9,597 nucleotides of DNA, from positions 1 to 9,597 of the forward strand of contig CALLHT010000048.1 of the NCBI GenBank assembly GCA_938009335.1. Reading direction: 5' to 3'. The stretch comes from an uncultured Rhizobiaceae group bacterium. GTDB taxonomy: Bacteria > Pseudomonadota > Alphaproteobacteria > Rhizobiales > Rhizobiaceae. The notes under the pieces are model-generated. The model was not told where the DNA came from. It made no database searches and worked only from the letters and a program-made list of their open reading frames with translations. The position numbers and the translations under genes were made by a program. Positions 1 to 6,698 of this stretch are shown one piece after another; the first letter of the stretch is position 1; the number at the start of each line of letters is the position of its first letter.

Positions 1-338
1 GCAATGGCAAGGCGGGTCGTCTCAATCGTATTCTTTTTGTAGCCGGGAATATTGCCGATAAACTCTGCCATCCATGAGTATTTGTGCCAACTTGGTTTGG
101 GATTAACCAGCAGAGGCGCGCCCGGCTCAAACATCCATTTGATACCCTTAAGAATGGTGGACCATTGGTTCCATACTTCCGCGTTAGATGCGGAAAGCTG
201 TCCGCCATTGGCGTATGAGGTTTCCATGGCGGCATAGCGGTTACGGTCAAAAACCGTAACTTCAAATCCGCGGTTAACGAGAGAATAAGCAGTGGTAATT
301 CCGGTTATACCGGCACCGATGACAGCAATTTTGCGCAT
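1..338 (-). CDS. dadA-like: D-amino-acid dehydrogenase-like FAD-dependent oxidoreductase (N-terminal part, runs off window)
   Basis: The reading frame opens at the ATG complementary to 336-338 and stays open to base 1, giving 112 residues of a protein that normally has about 415. It starts MRKIAVIGAGITG, a Rossmann FAD-binding motif (GxGxxG at residues 8-13), with an acidic residue ending the second strand (D31). The ANGGQLS segment (43-49) is typical of the DadA small-subunit/D-amino-acid oxidase (DAO) family. The start is fixed by a strong AAGGAG Shine-Dalgarno (complement of 346-351) seven bases upstream. Family members oxidatively deaminate D-amino acids or glycine to 2-oxoacids and ammonia, passing electrons to the respiratory chain or to oxygen. 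A tandem glycine riboswitch in the leader suggests expression follows glycine, so glycine or a glycine-linked amino acid is a plausible substrate (inference). The family call is firm. Substrate is not determined, and DadA versus a glycine oxidase/dehydrogenase paralogue cannot be settled from the N-terminus. Confidence 0.9.
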   Translation of the reverse strand, partial: MRKIAVIGAGITGITTAYSLVNRGFEVTVFDRNRYAAMETSYANGGQLSASNAEVWNQWSTILKGIKWMFEPGAPLLVNPKPSWHKYSWMAEFIGNIPGYKKNTIETTRLAI

Positions 339-394
339 GATCTGGCTCCTTCGACATTCGGGTTCAACTTCACCGGCAAGCCGGTTCTTTTCCC

Positions 395-589
395 ATCTGT
401 CATGAAGCCTGAGAGTTTGTGATGCGAACCTTCACAGTAACATAAGTTTCGCGTCATTTCTCCTTCGGCGGGCAGGGTTAGTGCCACTCTCCAGATTGCC
501 AGTCAGCAAACAGTCCTTTTGCCTGAGAGTTTCCGGGAAGTTGCTCCTTCGGCGCTGATTTTCGATGAAACCAGTCTCTCCTGCATGCT
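395..589 (-). promoter_or_regulatory. Tandem glycine riboswitch upstream of the DadA-like gene
   Basis: Read on the minus strand, this region holds two successive glycine aptamers. Aptamer 1 (505-589) has GGAGAG, the CCGAAGGAGCAA core and ACTCTCAGGCAAAAGGAC, all near-consensus for the glycine riboswitch. Its P1 pairs AGCATGCAG (complement of 581-589) with CTGTTTGCT (complement of 505-513), nine positions with one mismatch. Aptamer 2 (395-496) has GGAGAG, GCCGAAGGAG and AACTCTCAGGC. Its P1 pairs ATCTG with CAGAT (complements of 492-496 and 395-399). About eight bases separate the aptamers, as in known cooperative tandem arrays. Aptamer 2 lacks the usual AAAAG after CTCAGGC, having TTCAT instead. 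Downstream lie a small GC hairpin (complement of 372-385) with no U tract and then the SD of the oxidoreductase. Control is therefore more likely translational than by intrinsic termination (inference). Confidence 0.92.
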
Positions 590-606
590 GCACATAAGGC
601 CCGTTT

Positions 607-635
607 TCTATGCCAAAAAATGCGAGATTTGGCAA
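607..635 (-). promoter_or_regulatory. Candidate promoter for the riboswitch-dadA-like transcript
   Basis: On the minus strand TTGCCA (complement of 630-635) and CATAGA (complement of 607-612) are separated by 17 bases, compatible with a sigma-70-type promoter. Transcription would start near 600, about ten bases before aptamer 1. The -10 match is weak, so position rather than sequence supports the call. Confidence 0.4.
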
Positions 636-650
636 GCAGAGTCATTTTTC

Positions 651-679
651 TTGCAAAACTGAAGCATTGGGCGTATGTA
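651..679 (+). promoter_or_regulatory. Candidate promoter of the rimP-nusA-infB operon
   Basis: TTGCAA at 651-656 and TATGTA at 674-679 have a 17-base spacer, with a likely start near 686. It lies back to back with the minus-strand promoter and upstream of the rimP leader hairpin. It is the best sigma-70-like pair I can see before rimP. The match is moderate and unproven. Confidence 0.45.
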
Positions 680-706
680 ATGTTCAAATTCTCCGGTTTA
701 TTCGCG

Positions 707-739
707 AGAGTGGGAGCCTCCCGGCACCCGCTCTTTTTT
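707..739 (+). terminator. Terminator-like hairpin in the rimP-nusA leader (possible attenuator)
   Basis: AGAGTGGG (707-714) pairs with CCCGCTCT (727-734), eight pairs including one G-U, around a 12-base loop, and six consecutive T follow (734-739). This looks like an intrinsic terminator, yet it sits between the candidate promoter and the rimP start at 764. It would cut the operon's own transcript unless read through. The first operon encodes NusA, which modulates termination at hairpins, so feedback attenuation is a natural hypothesis. CCGGC in the loop (721-725) can instead pair with GCCGG (743-747), a possible but short competing fold. Confidence 0.55.
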
Positions 740-763
740 ATTGCCGGAATCCAAGAGAGCAGC

Positions 764-1348
764 ATGAACGAAAAACGCACCATTGTCGAAACTGGACTGG
801 AAGCCAAAGTGGCCGCCATCATTGAGCCTGAGATCGAAGATCTCGGATACCGTTTGGTGCGTGTCAAAATTTCAGGCGTGAATGGCATGACGTTGCAGAT
901 CATGGCCGAGCGTCCGGATGGTTCAATGAATGTTGCCGGGTGCGAAGAAATTTCGAAAGCGGTTTCTCCGGTTCTCGATATCGAAGACCCGATCGACCGG
1001 ATGTATCATTTGGAAGTGTCCTCGCCCGGCATTGATCGCCCCCTCGTGCGTCGCTCGGATTTTGATCAATGGTCAGGTCATGTTGCAAAGCTTGAAACGC
1101 ATCAGATGATCAATGGCCGCAAACGCTATAAAGGCATGATCATCAAGGTTGAAGGCGATGATGTTACGTTTCGTCGCGAAGCGCCAAGCGCTGATGAAGA
1201 GCCGGAGTTTGTGATCCCGGTGACTGAGATCAAGGACGCGAAACTCGTTCTGACAGATGATTTGATTACTGAAGCCCTCAAGCGGGATAAGACCCTGCGC
1301 GAGGCAAATGGAATAGAAGATGATGGCGAGGTTTCGCCGGATAACTGA
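764..1348 (+). CDS. rimP: Ribosome maturation factor RimP
   Basis: The protein has 194 residues, a usual length for alphaproteobacterial RimP. RimP binds immature 30S subunits and helps 16S rRNA/protein assembly in the cytoplasm. The N-terminal alpha/beta domain spans about residues 10-95 and ends in the family signature VSSPGIDRPL (85-94). The C-terminal SH3-like barrel follows (about 96-165), then an acidic tail. The frame is open further upstream to 620, but I chose the ATG at 764 because homology begins there (MNEKRTIVETGLEA). The upstream extension would also run through the candidate promoter and leader hairpin. The ribosome-binding site is only a weak AAGAGAG at 753-759. nusA follows 44 bases after the stop. 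This is the first gene of the operon. Confidence 0.96.
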   Translation: MNEKRTIVETGLEAKVAAIIEPEIEDLGYRLVRVKISGVNGMTLQIMAERPDGSMNVAGCEEISKAVSPVLDIEDPIDRMYHLEVSSPGIDRPLVRRSDFDQWSGHVAKLETHQMINGRKRYKGMIIKVEGDDVTFRREAPSADEEPEFVIPVTEIKDAKLVLTDDLITEALKRDKTLREANGIEDDGEVSPDN

Positions 1349-1392
1349 CATAAACACCGCTCGTATTGCGGTTGACTAAACAGGAGAAGACC

Positions 1393-3027
1393 ATGGCAGT
1401 CAGTGCTAACAGGCTTGAATTGTTGCAAATCGCGGATGCGGTAGCTCGTGAAAAGGCAATCGACAAGGAAATCGTAATTTCCGCAATGGCAAACGCAATC
1501 GAGAAAGCCGCTAAATCCCGTTATGGTCAGGATACGAATGTTCACGTGCAAGTGGATACAAAGACAGGTGACATCAACTTGAAGCGTTTGCTTGAAGTTG
1601 TTGAGCAGGTCGAAGATTACAACACTCAAATCGCACTGGAGCTTGCCCGCGATAAAGAGCCAACGGTTGAGTTGGGAGACTATATCTCCGAGCCGCTTCC
1701 ACCGATGGATTTTGGCCGTATTGCCGCGCAGTCTGCGAAACAGGTTATCGTACAGCAAGTGCGTGACGCAGAACGCGATCGTCAATTTGAAGAATATAAA
1801 GACCGTGTTGGTGAAATCATCAATGGTACGGTCAAGCGTGTTGAATATGGCAATGTGATTGTTGATCTTGGCCGTGGTGAAGCGATCATCCGCCGTGATG
1901 AAACGATCCCTCGCGAGAACTTCCGTTATGGTGATCGCGTCCGCGCGTATCTCTATGACGTGCGCCGTGAACAGCGTGGACCACAGATTTTCTTGTCACG
2001 TACGCATCCGCAATTCATGACCAAGCTCTTCACGATGGAAGTGCCGGAAATTTACGATGGCATTATCGAAATTAAATCGGTTGCCCGTGATGCGGGTTCT
2101 CGTGCGAAGATTGCTGTGATTTCAAGTGATTCGGCAATCGACCCGGTTGGCGCCTGCGTGGGTATGCGTGGATCGCGAGTTCAGGCTGTTGTTGGTGAAC
2201 TCCAAGGCGAAAAAATTGATATCATTCCATGGCAGCCCGATGCAGCGAGCTTTGTGGTGAACGCGCTTCAGCCTGCTGAAGTAGCGAAAGTGGTTCTAGA
2301 CGAAGAAGCAGAGCGCATTGAAATCGTTGTGCCGGATGACCAACTGTCATTAGCAATCGGTCGTCGGGGTCAGAACGTTCGCTTGGCATCTCAGCTGACC
2401 GGTTTTGATATTGACATCATGACCGAGCAAGACGAGAGCGAACGTCGTCAGGCAGAGTTTGAAGCAAGCGCAAATGCATTTGTTGAAGCGCTCAATGTGG
2501 ATGAAATGGTCGCTCAATTGTTGGCATCCGAAGGTTTCGCGAATATCGAAGAAGTTGCATATGTCGACATGCTCGAAATCGCGTCTATTGAAGGGTTTGA
2601 CGATGACACAGCGGAAGAACTGCAGGCGCGCGCGCGTGAGTTCATCGAGAAGCAGGAAACCGCTCTTGATGATGAGCGCAAGAAACTCGGTGTTGCCGAT
2701 GAACTGCGCGAAATCGATGGTCTAACGCTCGAGATGCTTGTGGCTCTTGGCAAAGACGAAATCAAATCTCTTGAGGACTTTGCCGGCTGTGCTGCAGACG
2801 ATCTGATTGGCTGGAACGAACGCAAAGAAGGCGAGAATGTTCGTTATCCAGGTATTCTTGAAGCGTTTAAGATTTCCCGTGTTGACGCTGACCAAATGGT
2901 TATGGCTGCACGCGTTAAGGCTGGCTGGGTTACAGAAGAAGAACTGGCTGCAATGAATGCGGAACCTGAAGCAGAAGAGGAAGAAGCAACCGAAGAGGAA
3001 ACCAAGAAGCAAGGCCGTATTTTCTAG
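1393..3027 (+). CDS. nusA: Transcription termination/antitermination protein NusA
   Basis: This 544-residue protein binds RNA polymerase and the nascent transcript, modulating pausing, intrinsic and Rho-dependent termination, and rRNA antitermination. An RNAP-binding N-terminal domain covers about 1-130. The S1 domain is about 138-200 (GEIINGTVKRVEYGNVIVDL). KH1 has its GxxG loop as GMRG at 257-260 and KH2 has GRRG at 323-326. Two C-terminal helix-hairpin-helix acidic repeats lie at about 365-510, as in the long proteobacterial form, followed by a Glu-rich tail ending QGRIF. The ATG at 1393 is chosen over an upstream in-frame start at 1366 because AGGAGA (1382-1387) is well placed and MAVSANRLELLQIADAVA matches the family N-terminus. 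rnpM follows almost at once, so the two are probably translated from one message with coupling. Confidence 0.98.
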   Translation: MAVSANRLELLQIADAVAREKAIDKEIVISAMANAIEKAAKSRYGQDTNVHVQVDTKTGDINLKRLLEVVEQVEDYNTQIALELARDKEPTVELGDYISEPLPPMDFGRIAAQSAKQVIVQQVRDAERDRQFEEYKDRVGEIINGTVKRVEYGNVIVDLGRGEAIIRRDETIPRENFRYGDRVRAYLYDVRREQRGPQIFLSRTHPQFMTKLFTMEVPEIYDGIIEIKSVARDAGSRAKIAVISSDSAIDPVGACVGMRGSRVQAVVGELQGEKIDIIPWQPDAASFVVNALQPAEVAKVVLDEEAERIEIVVPDDQLSLAIGRRGQNVRLASQLTGFDIDIMTEQDESERRQAEFEASANAFVEALNVDEMVAQLLASEGFANIEEVAYVDMLEIASIEGFDDDTAEELQARAREFIEKQETALDDERKKLGVADELREIDGLTLEMLVALGKDEIKSLEDFAGCAADDLIGWNERKEGENVRYPGILEAFKISRVDADQMVMAARVKAGWVTEEELAAMNAEPEAEEEEATEEETKKQGRIF

Positions 3028-3039
3028 GTCATACACGAT

Positions 3040-3639
3040 TTGCCAAGACTGGATATGAACCCACGCACCTGCATTGTAACCAGGAAAGAAAAATCACCGG
3101 ACGATATGATCCGTTTTGTGATGGATCCTGATAGTAATGTTGTCCCCGATTTGAAGCGAAAGCTTCCCGGTCGTGGTGTCTGGGTTTCAAATCGGAGAAC
3201 CTTGATTGAAGAGGCCGTAGCAAAAAATGCTTTCGACCGCGGCTTTAAAGGCAAGGTCAATGCGGATGCTGATTTGCCGGATTTGGTGGACCAGTTACTT
3301 GCCAAAGAAGCACTAAATGTTCTGGCGTTGGCGCGAAAGGCGGGCGAAGCAATCACCGGGTTCATGAAAGTGGATGGTTTGGTTCGAAGCGGAGAGATTT
3401 CTGTGTTGATCCATGCTTCTGATGCAAGTGATGATGGTAAGGGAAAGCTGGCGCAAGGTTTGAGAGTTTCTGAACTTGATGACGTGCCAGTATTCGATCT
3501 GTTTGAAGGCCAAAAGCTGGATGAGGTTTTAGGCAATGCCAATACGGTTCACGTGGCACTGACACGTGGTGGTTTGGCTAAGAGATTTGAGGCCGCGATG
3601 GTTCGTTTGATGAAATATCGTGGTTTGACGGAAAACTAA
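3040..3639 (+). CDS. rnpM: RnpM/YlxR-family RNA-binding protein fused to an L7Ae-like domain
   Basis: About 199 residues. The N-terminal half (about 7-85) is a YlxR (DUF448) domain with RTCIVTR at 9-15 and the LPGRGVWVSNR core (42-52). In Firmicutes YlxR has been reported as an RNase P modulator and renamed RnpM; that role is not shown for this fusion. The C-terminal half (about 90-190) resembles the L7Ae/L30e RNA-binding fold, with ALARKAGEAITGFMKV and a LIHASDASDDGK segment. L7Ae-type domains bind kink-turns. This two-domain form is known in alphaproteobacteria. The start is uncertain: TTG at 3040 or ATG at 3055, which drops five residues. Neither has a convincing SD, and the gene begins 12 bases after the nusA stop, so translational coupling may substitute. 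The 80-base gap to infB has no clear terminator. Confidence 0.92.
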   Translation: MPRLDMNPRTCIVTRKEKSPDDMIRFVMDPDSNVVPDLKRKLPGRGVWVSNRRTLIEEAVAKNAFDRGFKGKVNADADLPDLVDQLLAKEALNVLALARKAGEAITGFMKVDGLVRSGEISVLIHASDASDDGKGKLAQGLRVSELDDVPVFDLFEGQKLDEVLGNANTVHVALTRGGLAKRFEAAMVRLMKYRGLTEN

Positions 3640-3719
3640 AAAAGAGCGATTAAAACAAAAAGCTGGATTTTCTTGCCCGCAAGGTTCAAAAAGCGCGCAA
3701 GACAAGTACAAGGTAGAGC

Positions 3720-6239
3720 ATGAGCGAAGATACAGGCGACAGCAAACCTGACGCAGAAAAGAAAAAGACACTTACATTGAAAGGCGCCGGTCTTTCACAA
3801 GGTACAGTGCGTCAAAGTTTCTCCCATGGACGATCGAAGTCTGTGGTGGTGGAAACGCGCAAACGCCGCATCATGAAACCGGGTGAAACTCCGCCTCCGG
3901 CAGAAAAGCCCGCGGCTGCTGCACCCGTAGCACCCAAGCCAGCTGAGCCAAAACCTGCTGAGGCTCCAGCATCCAATCTTTCAAAGAGCGAAGTAGAGGC
4001 GCGCCAACGTGCACTCGAGGAAGCAAAAGTAAGAGCGGTTGAAGAAGCTAAACAGCGTGAGCAAGACGATAAGCGCCGCGCAGAGGAAGACGAGCGCCGG
4101 TCAAAAGAGCGCGAAGAAGCCGCTCGCTTGCAGGCTGAAGAGGATGCGCGTCTGGCTGCTGAGCGTGAAGCCGCTGAACGCGAAATGGCGGCGGAAGTTT
4201 CTGCCGCGGTTGCAAAAGCAGATCCGGAAACGTCAAAGCCGATTACGCGTGAAGAGCCAAAGCCAAAAGAGCTTAAGCCATTTGAACGCAAGAAACCAGA
4301 AGAGCCGCCAAAGCCTGCGCGTCCAAAGGGTGGAGATGATCGTCGACGCACTAAGCTGACGCTAACCAATGCGTTAGATGAAGACGCTGGTAAGCGTGGC
4401 CCCTCATTGGCAGCGCTTCGTCGTCGTCAGGAAAAACAGAAACGTGCCGCTCAACAACAGACCGGACCACGTGAAAAGGTATCCCGCGAAGTGCAGCTTC
4501 CAGAAACGATTACCATCCAGGAACTTGCCAGCCGCATGTCAGAGCGCTCGGTTGAAGTGATAAAGTATCTGATGCAGCAAGGCCAGATGATGAAGCCGGG
4601 CGATATCATTGATGCGGATACCGCTGAACTGATTGCGGAAGAATTTGGCCATACGGTTCGTCGCGTGTCTGATGCTGATATTGAAGAAGGTATCTTTGAT
4701 GCGCCGGACAATGATGCTGATCTTAAGCCGCGTCCGCCAATTGTTACCATTATGGGTCACGTTGACCACGGGAAGACATCACTGCTCGATGCGATTCGTC
4801 AAGCAAATGTGGTGTCTGGTGAAGCGGGCGGTATTACCCAGCACATTGGTGCGTACCAAGTTGAGCATGACGGTCAGTTGATTTCATTCATCGATACACC
4901 GGGCCACGAAGCATTTACTTCGATGCGTGCGCGTGGTGCGCAAATCACAGACATTGCGATCCTTGTGGTTGCCGCTGATGACAGTGTGATGCCGCAGACG
5001 ATTGAATCGATCAATCACGCAAAAGCAGCCGAGGTTCCGATCATTGTTGCAATCAACAAGATTGATAAGCCGGCAGCAGATGTAAACAAAGTTCGCACAG
5101 AGCTCCTCCAGCATGAAATCTTCGTTGAAGAAATGGGCGGTGAAACCCAGTCTGTAGAAGTTTCTGCGCTTAAAGGCACAAACCTCGAGGGTCTTCTTGA
5201 AGCAATTTCTCTGCAAGCTGAGGTTCTGGAGCTGAAAGCAAATCCTGACCGTCCTGCTGAGGGTGTGGTTGTGGAGGCGCAGCTTGATAAGGGACGCGGC
5301 CCTGTTGCAACGGTTCTGATTAATCGCGGCACACTTAAGACCGGTGACATCATTGTTGCCGGTGATGAATGGGGTAAAGTTCGAGCTCTTGTAAACGACA
5401 AAGGCCAACAGCTTTCTGAGGCTGGTCCTTCTATGCCGGTTGAGATTTTGGGCCTTAACGGTGCGCCAGGTGCGGGTGACCGTATAGGCGTGGTTGAAAA
5501 CGAAGCTCGCGCGCGTGAAATCTCTGATTATCGTCAGCGTCTGTCTCGTGAAAAAGCGGTTGCTCGTCAGGCCGGTTCTCGTGGCTCACTAGAGCAGATG
5601 ATGAGCCAGTTGCAGACAACAGACCTCAGCGAGGCGGTTGTCGTTGTTAAAGCCGATGTGCAGGGTTCAGCAGAAGCGATTGCACAGTCTTTGATGAAAC
5701 TGAATACAGAAGAAGTGGCGGCGAAGATTGTTCACTCGGGTGTTGGTGCGATCACAGAGTCCGACGTGGCACTTGCCGCAGCTTCTAATGCGCCAATCCT
5801 TGCGTTCAACGTACGTGCTAACAAACAGGCGCGCGATGCAGCGGAAGAGCAAGGCATTGAGATCCGTTACTATTCAATCATCTACGATCTCGTTGATGAC
5901 ATGAAAGCGGTTATGTCTGGTATGTTGGCGCCTGAGCGTCGCGAAACATTCCTTGGTTACGCAGAAATCCTCGAAGTCTTCAACGTTTCGAAAGTCGGCA
6001 AGGTTGCTGGTTGTCGGATTACCGAAGGCAAGGTGGAGCGCGGCTCCGGTGTGCGTCTGCTGCGTGATAACGTGGTGATCCACGAAGGCATGCTTTCCAC
6101 CCTGAAACGCTTCAAAGATGAAGTCTCAGAAGTGCCGGGTGGTCAGGAATGCGGTATGGCATTCGAAAACTATCAGGACATCCGTCAGGGTGACGTGATC
6201 GAATGCTTCCGCGTGGAACACATCGACCGTTCGCTTTAG
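3720..6239 (+). CDS. infB: Translation initiation factor IF-2
   Basis: This 839-residue GTPase positions fMet-tRNA on the 30S subunit and drives 50S joining. A short conserved start (TLTLKGAGLSQGTVRQSFSH) is followed by a Pro/Ala-rich then highly charged Glu/Arg/Ala region (about 50-250), probably helical or disordered. An IF2_N helical domain spans about 258-308. The G domain carries all expected motifs: G1 GHVDHGKT (346-353), G2 GGITQHIG (370-377), G3 DTPGH (392-396), G4 NKID (446-449) and G5 SALK (482-485). Beta-barrel domain II, domain III and the fMet-tRNA-binding domain IV follow, the last with QECGMAF around 809-815. AAGG at 3710-3713, six bases before the ATG, serves as SD. Shorter forms from internal starts, as in E. 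coli, are possible but I see no strong internal site. Length and motifs indicate an intact gene. Confidence 0.98.
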   Translation: MSEDTGDSKPDAEKKKTLTLKGAGLSQGTVRQSFSHGRSKSVVVETRKRRIMKPGETPPPAEKPAAAAPVAPKPAEPKPAEAPASNLSKSEVEARQRALEEAKVRAVEEAKQREQDDKRRAEEDERRSKEREEAARLQAEEDARLAAEREAAEREMAAEVSAAVAKADPETSKPITREEPKPKELKPFERKKPEEPPKPARPKGGDDRRRTKLTLTNALDEDAGKRGPSLAALRRRQEKQKRAAQQQTGPREKVSREVQLPETITIQELASRMSERSVEVIKYLMQQGQMMKPGDIIDADTAELIAEEFGHTVRRVSDADIEEGIFDAPDNDADLKPRPPIVTIMGHVDHGKTSLLDAIRQANVVSGEAGGITQHIGAYQVEHDGQLISFIDTPGHEAFTSMRARGAQITDIAILVVAADDSVMPQTIESINHAKAAEVPIIVAINKIDKPAADVNKVRTELLQHEIFVEEMGGETQSVEVSALKGTNLEGLLEAISLQAEVLELKANPDRPAEGVVVEAQLDKGRGPVATVLINRGTLKTGDIIVAGDEWGKVRALVNDKGQQLSEAGPSMPVEILGLNGAPGAGDRIGVVENEARAREISDYRQRLSREKAVARQAGSRGSLEQMMSQLQTTDLSEAVVVVKADVQGSAEAIAQSLMKLNTEEVAAKIVHSGVGAITESDVALAAASNAPILAFNVRANKQARDAAEEQGIEIRYYSIIYDLVDDMKAVMSGMLAPERRETFLGYAEILEVFNVSKVGKVAGCRITEGKVERGSGVRLLRDNVVIHEGMLSTLKRFKDEVSEVPGGQECGMAFENYQDIRQGDVIECFRVEHIDRSL

Positions 6240-6302
6240 AGTTAGTCAAAAATCTAGTTGCATCTTGGCGGTCCAAACCCGCCTCGATGGAAGGAAAGAC
6301 AA

Positions 6303-6698
6303 ATGTCTAAATTTTCGGCCAAAGGGCCATCCCAGCGTCAGTTACGTGTCGGCGAAAATGTGCGTCATGCGCTCACGCAGCTTTTGCAGCGCGGTGAAGT
6401 GCAGGATGATTTGATTGAGCGTACGGTGATTTCGATATCGGAAGTTTCCATGTCGCCCGATCTGAAAATCGCTACATGTTATGTTTCTCCACTCGGTGGA
6501 GGGGATGCAAAACCCATCATCAAGGCACTTGCCAGTCATGCCAAGTTCATTCGCGGACGTCTGGCACGCCAGCTCAATCAGATGAAGTATATGCCTGAGT
6601 TTCGCTTTCGCGAAGACACAAGCTTCGACAATTTCGCAAAAATTGACGCGATCCTTCATTCAGATGAGGTAAAGCGCGATCTGGAGGATGATGAATGA
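6303..6698 (+). CDS. rbfA: 30S ribosome-binding factor RbfA
   Basis: 131 residues, close to the usual size. RbfA is a single type-II KH-like protein that binds the 30S precursor near the 5' end of 16S rRNA and supports late maturation and cold adaptation. Recognisable segments are SQRQLRVGENVRHALTQLL (10-28), VSMSPDLKIATCYVSPLG (48-65) and YMPEFRFREDTSFDN (96-110). The tail is short and acidic. The frame is open to a TTG at 6258, but the ATG at 6303 has an AAGGA SD (6291-6295) at ideal distance and matches the family start. The gene lies 63 bases after infB. Its stop overlaps the truB start (ATGA at 6695-6698), and the truB SD lies inside rbfA. Confidence 0.96.
   Translation: MSKFSAKGPSQRQLRVGENVRHALTQLLQRGEVQDDLIERTVISISEVSMSPDLKIATCYVSPLGGGDAKPIIKALASHAKFIRGRLARQLNQMKYMPEFRFREDTSFDNFAKIDAILHSDEVKRDLEDDE

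Noticed and set aside
620..763. Upstream extension of rimP by 48 codons
   Set aside because: The extra residues are not RimP-like and would be encoded by the promoter and leader hairpin; the ATG at 764 matches the family start.
478..903. Open minus-strand frame of 141 codons before the DadA-like gene
   Set aside because: It overlaps aptamer 1, both candidate promoters and the start of rimP, has no family resemblance, and is explained as chance.
1126..1785. Long minus-strand open frame (219 codons) across rimP and nusA
   Set aside because: It is antisense to two clearly conserved genes, crosses their junction, and its Cys/Leu-rich product resembles no family I know.
3671..3702. Possible stem TCTTGC/GCAAGA in the gap before infB
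   Set aside because: Only six pairs with a 20-base loop and no T tract; probably chance, so not listed as a terminator.
3812..4369. Minus-strand open frame (185 codons) opposite the N-terminal region of infB
   Set aside because: Its Ser/Ala/Arg-rich translation is the mirror of the low-complexity charged region of IF2; there is no independent evidence of coding.
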